Assembly (NCBI GenBank): GCA_900541045.1
Contig: UQID01000011.1
Coordinates: 1 to 64,000 of the forward strand
Direction of reading: 5' to 3'
DNA from: an uncultured Collinsella sp.
Lineage (GTDB): Bacteria > Actinomycetota > Coriobacteriia > Coriobacteriales > Coriobacteriaceae
Length of the DNA stretch: 64,000 nt
The position numbers and the translations under genes were made by a program. Of the stretch, positions 26,016 through 33,843 are shown piece after piece (position 1 is the first letter of the stretch; every line of letters begins with the position of its first letter). Under the pieces are notes generated by a model. That model made no database searches. It was not told where the DNA came from and worked only from the letters and a program-made list of their open reading frames with translations.

Positions 26016-27065
26016 CTAGATGAACATCATGAACAGCTTGGCCATGACAAAGCTGATAAGTCCGCAGGCGGGGAAGGTGAAGAACCAGGTGAACATCATG
26101 TCCTTGACGACACCGAAGTTGATCGCCGAGAGGCGCTTGACGGCACCGACACCCATAATGGCGCAGGTCTTGATGTGCGTGGAGGACACGGGGATGCCGG
26201 TGAGCGTGGCAAGCAGCAGGTTTGCGGCGCCCGCCAGGTCGGCGGAGAAGCCCTGGTACTTTTCGAGCTTGACCATGCTCTGACCGACAGACTTGATGAT
26301 GCGCTCACCGCCCACGCTGGTGCCGATGCCCATGGTGGCCGAGCACAGCAGCATGATCCAGATGGGGATGCCGGCATCGCCGACGCTCGTCTGCCCGCTG
26401 GCAAAGGCGACACCTAAAAAGAGCACGCCGATAAACTTTTGTCCATCTTGCGCGCCGTGCATAAAGCTCATGGCCGCGGCACTTGCGATCTGAGCATATT
26501 TAAAGAAGACATTGGCACGTCGCCTGTTGGCGGCGGCGAAAAGAATCGAGACGAGCTTGCACAGGACCCAGCCCATGATAAAGCCCAGGCCGATGGAGAG
26601 CGCCAAGCCGTAGATGACCTTCATCCACTCGTGGACGTTGACGCTGCTCGCGCCGCCGAGGGCGATTGCGGCACCGGTCAGGCCGGCGATAAGGCTGTGG
26701 CTTTGCGAGGTGGGGATGCCAAAACGCGATGCCGTGGCGCCGTAGACGACGATGGAGAACAGCGCCGCGCAGAGGCATGCGAGCGCCATGGTGCTGTTTC
26801 CGCCAAAGTCGACGATATGTGAGATGGTGTTGGCGACGCTCGCGTTAAAGTGCGTCATGATGAGCACGCCGAGGAAGTTGAATGCGGCGCTCATGAGAAT
26901 GGCTGCGCGGGCGGGCATGCAGCGCGTGGTGACACAGGTCGCGATGGCGTTGGGCGCGTCGGTCCATCCGTTGACGAAGATAGCGCCGAGCGCGAGGATC
27001 ACGGTGACGGCAAGGACTGGGTTCGACACAATTTGGCCGAGGAAGGCTGAGAACGTTACGTCCAT
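26016..27065 (-). CDS. pit: Inorganic phosphate transporter, PiT family
   Basis: A low-affinity phosphate (metal-phosphate or cation symport) permease of 349 aa with about ten membrane helices. Duplicated PiT signatures are visible: FVNGWTDAPNAIATCVTTR near residue 31 and AAMSFMHGAQDGQKFIGVL near 200, plus IPTSQSHSLIAGLTGA and VSSTHIKTCAIMGVG. The ATG at 27065 is the only start in frame after an upstream stop; its own ribosome site is weak, while a perfect AGGAGGTGAT lies 53 bases further upstream. It is cotranscribed with the DUF47 gene. Confidence 0.94.
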   Translation of the reverse strand: MDVTFSAFLGQIVSNPVLAVTVILALGAIFVNGWTDAPNAIATCVTTRCMPARAAILMSAAFNFLGVLIMTHFNASVANTISHIVDFGGNSTMALACLCAALFSIVVYGATASRFGIPTSQSHSLIAGLTGAAIALGGASSVNVHEWMKVIYGLALSIGLGFIMGWVLCKLVSILFAAANRRRANVFFKYAQIASAAAMSFMHGAQDGQKFIGVLFLGVAFASGQTSVGDAGIPIWIMLLCSATMGIGTSVGGERIIKSVGQSMVKLEKYQGFSADLAGAANLLLATLTGIPVSSTHIKTCAIMGVGAVKRLSAINFGVVKDMMFTWFFTFPACGLISFVMAKLFMMFI

Positions 27066-27313
27066 ATATGGGCTTTCTCGAAGTTTGCAGGCACGTTACA
27101 AAAACATGATAAATCGTATCACCTCCTGCGGGTTTCTTTACCGAGTTCTGATGGGAGAAGTGAATTTTTTGGCACTAACATTGAATATTTGCCCTGTTGA
27201 CCGCGGGTGTTCTTTTTGCTAGCACGCCATGAGGACACGTGCGCGCCCCAACATCCCAAAACCACAGCCTGTTCGCTTTACAATATGCAAACATGCGTTC
27301 GATAATAGGAGGT

Positions 27314-27652
27314 ATGGAATATCGACAGACAGATGGTAAAACTCGACGCGTGCACAAGCAGTATGTGGACGTCGTGGCCCGCATCCTCGCGGGCGGACAA
27401 GTCGTGCCGGTTACCGTCTGCTGGGTCGACGGTCGCTGTTTTACGATCGACGAGATTGTCTCATCCACCGGTTTTGGCCTAACGGTTCACGGCATTCGTA
27501 CGGCAACCTATAAGGTTCGTTTTGGTGGGCATGCGACCGAACTGTATCTGGAAGAACAGGCGCGCGAGCGACCGGATGGCTCGCAGGCCCATCTGATGCG
27601 TTGGTGGGTGTGGGCATTCGACCGTACGCTCGAGAGCGGGCGCCGCAGGTAA
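27314..27652 (+). CDS. Hypothetical conserved-looking small protein
   Basis: Not recognised. It encodes about 112 aa from ATG 27314 (AGGAGG lies only one base upstream, so ATG 27293 is an alternative). The sequence is soluble, beta-rich and basic (VPVTVCWVDGRCFTIDEIV, TYKVRFGGHATELYLEE, MRWWVWAFD), reminiscent of small single-domain DUFs in other Coriobacteria. A -10-like TACAAT lies at 27279. The GC-rich codon use matches the neighbours, which supports it being a real gene. Confidence 0.65.
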   Translation: MEYRQTDGKTRRVHKQYVDVVARILAGGQVVPVTVCWVDGRCFTIDEIVSSTGFGLTVHGIRTATYKVRFGGHATELYLEEQARERPDGSQAHLMRWWVWAFDRTLESGRRR

Positions 27653-27731
27653 GAGCGCGCGGCATTCGGGTACAATGGCAGGAATCTTGTCACCTACGGC
27701 GCTGTCGCGGCGCTTTTGAAAGGACGATATT

Positions 27732-28427
27732 ATGAACGATATCCAGGGTTATCAGAACGGCCCCATTGAGACCGGCGCAAGCCGTGCCAAGGAGATGTCG
27801 CCGCGTGCGTACAACCTTGCCATGTCTGCCCTGATCTTTTTGGGCTTTTGCGCCATGGGTGCCGGTGCTTACTTTACGAGCACCATGGCGTTCGCCCGCA
27901 TGATGATGAGCGGCGCCGCCTTGCCGCTGGTCTTTGGCTCGTTTATTTTGACCATCGTCGGCATGGTCATGATGTCGGCCGCCGCGGGCAAGCAGTCTGT
28001 GGGTCTGTCCCTTGTGGGCTACGTAATCTTTGCGAGTACCTTTGGCCTGACCGCGTCGTTTGGCCTTGCCAATTACGACCTGCCCACCATCAACACTGCC
28101 TTTATCGCCACGGCCGCCATCACCTTTGTCTTTGGTGCGCTGGGCGTGACCTTCCCCAAGTTCTTCCAGCGTGTGTACGGCATTGGTTTTGGCATCCTGC
28201 TTGCCACGATTCTGGTCGAGATCGTGCTGATGTTTATGGGCGTCTCGCAGTCCATCACCGACCTGATCGTGATCGTGGTGTTCGCCGGCTTTATTGGCTA
28301 CGACACCTATGTGGCCACGACGGTGCCGCCCACGCTGCCCAACGCCGTGCTCATGGCATCCAACCTGTTCGTGGACATCATCAACGTGTTCCTGCGCATC
28401 CTGAACATCCTTGGTCGTCGCGACTAG
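27732..28427 (+). CDS. Bax inhibitor-1/YccA family membrane protein
   Basis: A 231-aa protein with seven predicted membrane segments after a ~25-residue hydrophilic N terminus, matching the Bax1-I (UPF0005) family of calcium-leak or stress membrane proteins. The C-terminal part has the family-typical FIGYDTYVA and the closing NLFVDIINVFLRILNILGRRD, close to the LYLDFINLFLxLL signature. A terminator follows. Its physiological role in bacteria is unsettled. Confidence 0.88.
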   Translation: MNDIQGYQNGPIETGASRAKEMSPRAYNLAMSALIFLGFCAMGAGAYFTSTMAFARMMMSGAALPLVFGSFILTIVGMVMMSAAAGKQSVGLSLVGYVIFASTFGLTASFGLANYDLPTINTAFIATAAITFVFGALGVTFPKFFQRVYGIGFGILLATILVEIVLMFMGVSQSITDLIVIVVFAGFIGYDTYVATTVPPTLPNAVLMASNLFVDIINVFLRILNILGRRD

Positions 28428-28472
28428 TGCCAAATTGCAGCGGTGCTTGCGCACGTGTAAATCGATGCGGAA

Positions 28473-28498
28473 GGCGGTCCTTCGGGGCCGTCTTTTTT
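28473..28498 (+). terminator. Rho-independent terminator after the Bax1-I gene
   Basis: GGCGGTCC-TTCG-GGGCCGTC (8-bp stem, two G-T pairs, UUCG tetraloop) is followed by six Ts. Confidence 0.88.
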
Positions 28499-28563
28499 GT
28501 GCGTGGCGGGGTATCATGGATGGAAAAGCCGATAGCGGCAGAGACCGAGAAAGGTGACCACTT

Positions 28564-29706
28564 ATGGCAGACGTCGACAACAGGAACCGTAACCGCAGAC
28601 CCAATCGCGCAGGGCAGCCCAATCCCAAGCGCGAGGCCCGTGCCAAGGCCGCCGAGCGTCACGTGGCGACTGTGTCCGAAGCGTGCGCCAAGGATATCGA
28701 GCGCTCGCTTGCAGGCGTGCGCGAGTTCGACGGTATGCCTGCCGGCTTTGTCGCGGCGATGAAGGCCAAGGCCCAAGCGGCTGCGGCTGCCGAGGAACAG
28801 GTTGCCGAGGAGTCTGAGGCCGCCGAGGAGCCCGAGGTCGAGGCCGCTGAGGTTGCATCCGCCGAGACCGAGGTTGCGGCCGAGCCTGCACCCGCCGAGG
28901 AGGCCACGGAGACCGAGTCCGCGCCTGCCGCCGAAAAGCCCACTCCGGTCCTGCCCGAGGTCACTGTGCTTGATGCCTCCGCCACGCAGGCAATCCTCGA
29001 TAACGGCCGCGGCTATGCGCAGTTCTGCGATATGGCTGTGCTTGCCTTTGCTTCGTTTACCAATCCGGGCGGTGGCTACATCCAGGGCTATCTGGGCCAG
29101 GAGGCTACGCTCTGTGCCGATTCGTACCTGTACAACGTCCTCGATAAGCAGCGCAAATGGTACGGCGAGAACCGTCGCCGCAGCATCAACTGCGAGCTTT
29201 ACCGCAACCGTGCGCTGGTGGTGCCCGCCGTGCGCTTCGACCGCAACCACGTGCACGCATACGCCGACGTGATCGTTGCCGCCGCGCCCAACGCCAAGCG
29301 CGCTCGCCAGGAGTATCGCGTGGGTGACGATGCCCTGCTGGACGCCCTGCGCGATCGCATCCGCTTCGTGCTTGCCATCTGCGACGAGCTGGGTCGCGAG
29401 AAGCTCGTGCTGGGCGCTTGGGGCTGCGACAACAACGGCTTTGATGCCGAGACCGTGGCCGAGCTCTTCCGTAAGGAGCTCGCGTCGGGCGACTTTAAGG
29501 TCAAGCAGGTCTTCTTTGCCGTGCCCTCTACGCGCTGGGACGAGGATTTTGCCAAGTTCGAGCACGTGCTGGCAAACTTCCCCGAGCGCAACGAGGAGTC
29601 CTATGCCCAGGTTGCCGCTCGCGCTGCGGCTGCTCGCGCCGCCGAGCAGGCCCAGGCTGCTGCCGAGGACGATGAGGACGAGGACGATTGGCGCAAGTAC
29701 CTGTAA
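28564..29706 (+). CDS. PARG-like macrodomain protein (DUF2263/TIGR02452), degenerate catalytic motif
   Basis: 380 aa. Residues 1-65 are basic and helical, 66-130 are an Ala/Glu-rich low-complexity linker, about 133-350 form a bacterial-type poly(ADP-ribose) glycohydrolase/macrodomain, and the tail is Ala/Asp/Glu-rich. The family signature is GGG-x(6-8)-QEE with the second Glu catalytic. Here it reads GGG (169-171), seven residues, then Q179-E180-A181, so the catalytic Glu is Ala. LVLGAWGCDNNGFD is the second family motif (usually LGAWGCGAFG-like). It therefore probably binds ADP-ribose but may not hydrolyse it. It is flanked by terminators on both sides, so it is a single-gene unit. Confidence 0.85.
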   Translation: MADVDNRNRNRRPNRAGQPNPKREARAKAAERHVATVSEACAKDIERSLAGVREFDGMPAGFVAAMKAKAQAAAAAEEQVAEESEAAEEPEVEAAEVASAETEVAAEPAPAEEATETESAPAAEKPTPVLPEVTVLDASATQAILDNGRGYAQFCDMAVLAFASFTNPGGGYIQGYLGQEATLCADSYLYNVLDKQRKWYGENRRRSINCELYRNRALVVPAVRFDRNHVHAYADVIVAAAPNAKRARQEYRVGDDALLDALRDRIRFVLAICDELGREKLVLGAWGCDNNGFDAETVAELFRKELASGDFKVKQVFFAVPSTRWDEDFAKFEHVLANFPERNEESYAQVAARAAAARAAEQAQAAAEDDEDEDDWRKYL

Positions 29707-29731
29707 TCGGTACGTGCCGACAGATAGGTCG

Positions 29732-29764
29732 AGCCGGCGGGAGGGCTGCTCCCGTCGGCTTTTT
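29732..29764 (+). terminator. Rho-independent terminator after the PARG-like gene
   Basis: The 11-bp stem AGCCGGCGGGA/TCCCGTCGGCT (one G-T pair), with a 7-nt loop, is followed by TTTT. The next gene's ribosome site lies just after it. Confidence 0.88.
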
Positions 29765-29783
29765 ACTAAAGGAAGGGCTTACG

Positions 29784-30443
29784 ATGAAAAACGTTCTGTG
29801 CTTTGGTGACAGCAATACCTATGGCTACGATCCGGCAGGTATGCGCGACGGCACCGCGGTGCGCTATGTGCACGATGTGCGCTGGTGCGGCGTGGCACAG
29901 CGTGACCTGGGCGAGGACTGGCACGTAATTGAGGAAGGCTTAAACGGCCGCACGACGGTGCGCGACGATATGTGCCATCTGGATACTAATCTCAACGGTA
30001 TTCGCGCGTTGCCGATGCTGCTCGAGGCCCATAAGCCGCTGGATGCGATCGTGATTATGCTGGGCACCAACGACTGTAAGACGGTCTTTAACGTGGGGGC
30101 TGCCGATATCGCTGACGGTGCCATGGCGCTGATTCGCACCGTCCGCGCGTTTCCCTGGACCGAAGCCGCGCCCTGCCCGCGTATTCTGCTGATGGCGCCT
30201 ATCAAGATTAAACCGCAGATCGCCGATGTGTATATGACCGACTTTGACGAGCACTCCGTCGAGGCCTCGGAGCATTTTGCCGAATACTATAAGTATGTTG
30301 CCGAACAGTTTGGCTGCGACTTTTTGAATGCCGCCGATTTTGCCGAGCCGGGCGATATCGATTATCTGCACATGATGCCCGAAAGCCACGAGAGCCTGGG
30401 CCACGCCGTGGCAGCCAAGCTCAAAGAGATGCTCGGAGAGTAG
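29784..30443 (+). CDS. SGNH/GDSL hydrolase
   Basis: A 219-aa serine esterase/lipase-fold protein. Block I FGDSNTYGYDP carries the nucleophile S10; block III IVIMLGTNDCK has the oxyanion Asn; the C-terminal SHESLGH near residue 205 supplies the catalytic His. It resembles the cytoplasmic GDSL arylesterase group; no signal peptide is seen. Start ATG 29784 has AAGGAAGGG upstream; the longer frame runs back through the terminator and is rejected. The substrate cannot be inferred. Confidence 0.9.
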   Translation: MKNVLCFGDSNTYGYDPAGMRDGTAVRYVHDVRWCGVAQRDLGEDWHVIEEGLNGRTTVRDDMCHLDTNLNGIRALPMLLEAHKPLDAIVIMLGTNDCKTVFNVGAADIADGAMALIRTVRAFPWTEAAPCPRILLMAPIKIKPQIADVYMTDFDEHSVEASEHFAEYYKYVAEQFGCDFLNAADFAEPGDIDYLHMMPESHESLGHAVAAKLKEMLGE

Positions 30444-30498
30444 CGCGGCCCAAAGCGCTACAAAAGTTCCCCTTGCGGCGGCTTGTTTCGTTGGTTTG

Positions 30499-30714
30499 TC
30501 TTGATCTGTAACAGTTGTAAGGCCGAAAACGGGCTAGATGTTACAGATTGAGATTATTTAGGTCGATATCGGTCGTTTGTCTCGATCTGTAACATCTAGG
30601 GTCGATTTCGCCGAGTTACTGTTACGGATCGAGATTTTCTTCTCAGCGGAATTTGAATGTCTCAATCTGTAACAGGTGGGCCGAAAAATGGACTCTAACT
30701 GTTACAGATCGAGA
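30499..30714. repeat. Six alternating 15-bp repeats at 40-bp period
   Basis: The consensus TGTTACAGATYGAGA appears six times, alternating minus/plus: 30499-30513, 30539-30553, 30580-30594, 30620-30634, 30660-30674 and 30700-30714. Gaps are 25, 26, 25, 25 and 25 bases. Every neighbouring pair is an inverted repeat, so the array can fold in two registers. The second and third copies have longer arms (CTAGA/TCTAG extension). It fills the gap between the SGNH gene and the convergent thiD gene; no gene is present. Confidence 0.9.
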
Positions 30715-30724
30715 TGTTTGTGGG

Positions 30725-30761
30725 AACCGCCACAAAGGTGCCTGTCCCCTTTGTGGTGGTT
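30725..30761. repeat. Intergenic palindrome with CACAAAGG arms
   Basis: AACCGCCACAAAGG pairs with CCTTTGTGGTGGTT (14 bp, one G-T), loop TGCCTGTCC. It resembles the CAAAGGGACTGTCCCTTTG palindrome at 55139. It lies 11 bases beyond the thiD stop and could also help end that transcript, but has no T-run. Confidence 0.7.
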
Positions 30762-30772
30762 TGGGATGGGGC

Positions 30773-31603
30773 TTAGTATTGCCACATGTGGTTGACGGGG
30801 CCGGAGCCTTTGCCCATGTCAAAGCCAGCGGCGAGAGCGCCCGTTAGGTAGGCCTTGCCGGCGTTGACGGCATCGGCAAGATCCATGCCCTGGGCCAGCG
30901 CGCAGGCGATGGCGGACGAAAGCGTACAGCCAGTACCGTGCGTGTTGCCGGTCTCGATGCGCTTGTGGCGGAACCACGTGGTGAGCGGATCGCCCAGATG
31001 GTTGCCCTCGTCATCGAGCGGCGCGGGCTCTGCTAGCACATCGTTGGCCTCGTTGACAAAATGCCCGCCCTTAACGAGAGACGCGCAGCCAAAGCGACGG
31101 GTGAGAAGCATGGCGGCATTTTGCTGCGTGCGCTCGGAATCGACCTCATAATCGAGCAGCGCCATGGCCTCGGGAATGTTGGGCGTGATAACGGTCGCCA
31201 GCGGGAACAGGCGGCGGGTGAGTGCCTCAGCGGCATCCTCGGCAATGAGGCGAGCACCCGAGGTGGCGACCATGACGGGGTCGACGACGATATTTTGTGC
31301 GTCCCAGGCGCTCAAGCGGTCGGCGATAACCTCGATAATCTCGGCAGAGGAAACCATGCCGATCTTGACGGCGCTGGGTCGAATATCGTCAAAAACGGCA
31401 TCGATCTGCGCCGCGACAATATCCGGAGAGATGTTCTGCACAGCGGTGACGCCCAGGGTGTTCTGTGCGGTGATGGCTGTGATGGCCGTCTCGGCATACA
31501 GGCGGTGCGCCGTGATGGTCTTGATGTCGGCCTGAATGCCGGCGCCACCGCTGGAATCGGATCCTGCGATGGATAGAACGGCGGGTACCTTACTGCGATC
31601 CAT
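30773..31603 (-). CDS. thiD: Hydroxymethylpyrimidine (phosphate) kinase ThiD
   Basis: A ribokinase-fold enzyme phosphorylating HMP and HMP-P in thiamine synthesis. It has 276 aa with VLSIAGSDSSGGAGIQADIKT at the N terminus, VVDPVMVATSGARL in the middle, and NTHGTGCTLSSAIACALAQG holding the anion hole and catalytic Asp/Cys region. GGGAG precedes the ATG. It is downstream of thiC on the same strand, with a 178-bp gap. Confidence 0.95.
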   Translation of the reverse strand: MDRSKVPAVLSIAGSDSSGGAGIQADIKTITAHRLYAETAITAITAQNTLGVTAVQNISPDIVAAQIDAVFDDIRPSAVKIGMVSSAEIIEVIADRLSAWDAQNIVVDPVMVATSGARLIAEDAAEALTRRLFPLATVITPNIPEAMALLDYEVDSERTQQNAAMLLTRRFGCASLVKGGHFVNEANDVLAEPAPLDDEGNHLGDPLTTWFRHKRIETGNTHGTGCTLSSAIACALAQGMDLADAVNAGKAYLTGALAAGFDMGKGSGPVNHMWQY

Positions 31604-31781
31604 GTTCGCTCCCTTGTTCGGTCGGATTCAAATGGGTCTTTAAGTCTGCATTATAAAGTTGCCCGGGCCGGCTGTATTCCGAACCCGGGCGGGCGATGCA
31701 ATCTTTACGCAAATGTAAGCAAATGTTCACGCGTCAACAATTGTCGAACACCTTGTTACCGATTGTGGCTTCGGTGACGCG

Positions 31782-33116
31782 TTAGTCCTCAATACCGAGG
31801 TCGATCGTCGTGCCTTCGAACACCTTGTTGACGGTGCGGACGGCGCACATCTTGCCACACATGGTGCAAGTGCCCTCGGTGGCGGCGGGGGATTCCTCGT
31901 AGCGCTTCTTGCCGGTGACCGGGTCGAGCGCGCACTTCCACATGGCGTCCCAGTCGAGCTTACGGCGTGCCTGGCCCATCTTGTCATCCATGTCGCGGGC
32001 GTGCGGCACCTTCTTGGCGATGTCGGCGGCGTGCGCGGCGATCTTGGTGGCCATGAGGCCATCGAGCACGTCCTGGGCGTTGGGCAGGCACAGGTGCTCG
32101 GCCGGCGTCACGTAGCACAGGAAGTCGGCACCGGAGCTGGCGGAGATGGCGCCGCCGATGGCAGCGGTGATGTGGTCGTAGCCCACGCCGATATCGGTCA
32201 CCAGCGGCCCGAGCACATAGAACGGGGCGTTGTGGCACAGGCGCTTCTGCAGTTTCATGTTGGCGGCGATCTCGTCGAGCGCCATGTGACCCGGGCCTTC
32301 GACCATAACCTGGACGCCGGCGGCCCAAGCGCGCTTGCACAGCTTGCCCAGCTCGATCATCTCGGCGGTCTCGGTTGCGTCGTTGGAGTCGTAGAGGCAG
32401 CCCGGGCGGCAGGAGTCGCCGAGCGAGATCGTCACGTCGTATTCGTGACAGATCTCGAGCACCTCGTCGTAGAACTCGTAGAAGGGGTTCTCGTTACCGG
32501 TGACTTCCATCCAGCCAAACAGCAGCGAGCCGCCGCGACTGACGATGTTCATGAGGCGGCCGGTCTCCTTAAAGGTTTTGATGACCGACTTGTTGATGCC
32601 GCAGTGGATGGTCATAAAGTCCACGCCGTCCTCGGCATGAGCGCGCACGACCTCGAGCAGATCGTCCTTGGTGAGCTTGACCAGCGGCTTTTCCATGTAG
32701 CCGATGGCGTCATACATGGGGACGGTGCCCACCATAAGCGGCGTCTCGTCGATGAGCTGCTGGCGGAACTGGCGCGTCTTGCCCGAGTTGGAGAGGTCCA
32801 TGATGGCGTCGGCGCCAAAGTCCTCGGCGATCTTGACCTTCTTCCACTCCTCGGCGGCATCGGCCTTGTCGCCCGAGATGCCCAGGTTGACGTTGACCTT
32901 GGTGGACAGGCCCTCGCCGACACCAAAGGCGCGCATGCCCTTTTTGATATGCACGATGTTGGCGGGAATGGCGATGCGGCCGTCTGCCACGCGCTCGCGG
33001 ATGTACTCGGGGTCGCGATGCTCGCGCTCGGCAACCTCCTTCATCTGCGGCGTGATCTGCCCGGCGCGGGCGAAGTCGATTTGCGTGACGAGCTTGGGCT
33101 CGGTCTGTGTGCTCAT
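31782..33116 (-). CDS. thiC: Phosphomethylpyrimidine synthase ThiC
   Basis: A radical-SAM 4Fe-4S enzyme that rearranges aminoimidazole ribotide into HMP-P. It has 444 aa, the short anaerobe-type ThiC. The start is the ATG at 33116 (MSTQTEPK); the upstream ATG at 33140 lies inside the riboswitch. Visible motifs: MDLSNSGKTRQFRQQ, MTIHCGINKSV, SLGDSCRPGCLYDS, EGPGHMALDEI and, at the C terminus, CTMCGKMC. That is a CX2CX3C cluster motif rather than the CX2CX4C of long ThiC proteins. Confidence 0.96.
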   Translation of the reverse strand: MSTQTEPKLVTQIDFARAGQITPQMKEVAEREHRDPEYIRERVADGRIAIPANIVHIKKGMRAFGVGEGLSTKVNVNLGISGDKADAAEEWKKVKIAEDFGADAIMDLSNSGKTRQFRQQLIDETPLMVGTVPMYDAIGYMEKPLVKLTKDDLLEVVRAHAEDGVDFMTIHCGINKSVIKTFKETGRLMNIVSRGGSLLFGWMEVTGNENPFYEFYDEVLEICHEYDVTISLGDSCRPGCLYDSNDATETAEMIELGKLCKRAWAAGVQVMVEGPGHMALDEIAANMKLQKRLCHNAPFYVLGPLVTDIGVGYDHITAAIGGAISASSGADFLCYVTPAEHLCLPNAQDVLDGLMATKIAAHAADIAKKVPHARDMDDKMGQARRKLDWDAMWKCALDPVTGKKRYEESPAATEGTCTMCGKMCAVRTVNKVFEGTTIDLGIED

Positions 33117-33125
33117 TGGCACGGC

Positions 33126-33214
33126 TCCCTTCGTTGGCATTACCCATATCAGGTTTGCGGGTCAGGGCGGGCGCGCCCAGTCTCAGCCTACCGTCTTGTC
33201 CTGCAAGCTCCCCG
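33126..33214 (-). promoter_or_regulatory. TPP riboswitch (THI element) of thiC
   Basis: Read on the minus strand: ACGGGGAGC, then GGCTGAGA, a G/C-rich P3 arm, ACCCGCAAACCTGATATGGG and TAATGCCAACGAAGGGA, all in THI-box order. The 3' end is directly followed by AGGGAG and the thiC ATG nine bases on, so control of translation initiation is likely. Confidence 0.95.
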
Positions 33215-33231
33215 TTTATGTGGTGGGCTCA

Positions 33232-33237
33232 AGTATA
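33232..33237 (-). promoter_or_regulatory. -10 element for thiC
   Basis: TATACT on the minus strand lies about 18 bases upstream of the aptamer 5' end. The -35 region (GCGTCA at 17-bp spacing) is poor. Confidence 0.5.
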
Positions 33238-33287
33238 GCCTGAATGGGTACGATTGACGCGATGAGCATGCCCGTGGGGAGGCGAAC

Positions 33288-33803
33288 ATGGAAGACAAGC
33301 ATCTATATCGGGAGACGCAGTGGGATGTGTCGGCCGAGGAGGGCCGTGCCCATCATGGGCTGGTCGCAATTGGTTTTGCGATCCTTGTCGTGATGGCGAT
33401 CGCCTGTTGTATCTGGACGTTTGGCGGGCGTGGGGGAGCTGCCTGGGCGTTTGAGGCGGACGATAGCCTGCCGATCATGACAGTGAAGGTCACGGGCGGC
33501 AATACCGTTGCCGCGCCGGGCGATTATTGGTACCCGCGCGATGAGTTTGTGCAGTTGCAGCTGAGTGGTGGGTCCATTCCAGGTGAAGAAATCGAACGCG
33601 TGACGTTTGACGCGACGCTCAAAACGCTGACGGTGAAGCTCAAAGATCAAGGGGATGTGCCCACGACCATGGATATCGCCTTGACGGAATGGCGTCTGGA
33701 GCCTCCGACGGGTGTTGCGGTGTCCGAGGTCGAGCACGTCAAGATTGCCTATCAGGACGGTTCGACAAATGAAATTGCCAAAGCCGACGGCTTGGCGGAA
33801 TAG
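33288..33803 (+). CDS. Hypothetical single-pass membrane protein
   Basis: Not recognised. It encodes 171 aa with GGGGAGG upstream of the ATG. A short cytoplasmic N terminus, one membrane helix (about 25-44, LVAIGFAILVVMAIACCIW), then an extracytoplasmic ~125-residue beta-rich domain (DSLPIMTVKVTGGNTVAAPG, VTFDATLKTLTVKL, HVKIAYQDG). It is divergent from thiC and convergent with yaaA. Codon use resembles the host. The function is unknown. Confidence 0.72.
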   Translation: MEDKHLYRETQWDVSAEEGRAHHGLVAIGFAILVVMAIACCIWTFGGRGGAAWAFEADDSLPIMTVKVTGGNTVAAPGDYWYPRDEFVQLQLSGGSIPGEEIERVTFDATLKTLTVKLKDQGDVPTTMDIALTEWRLEPPTGVAVSEVEHVKIAYQDGSTNEIAKADGLAE

Positions 33804-33843
33804 ACGCCGTGCCTAGGCAGCACATTCAAAAGTAGCGGTGGTT

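Noticed and set aside
30499..30714. CRISPR array
   Set aside because: Repeats alternate in orientation, are only 15 bp and degenerate, and no cas gene is nearby.
33117..33140. An eight-residue longer ThiC N terminus
   Set aside because: The extra codons are the 3' end of the TPP aptamer (TAATGCCAACGAAGGGA); the real ribosome site is within it.
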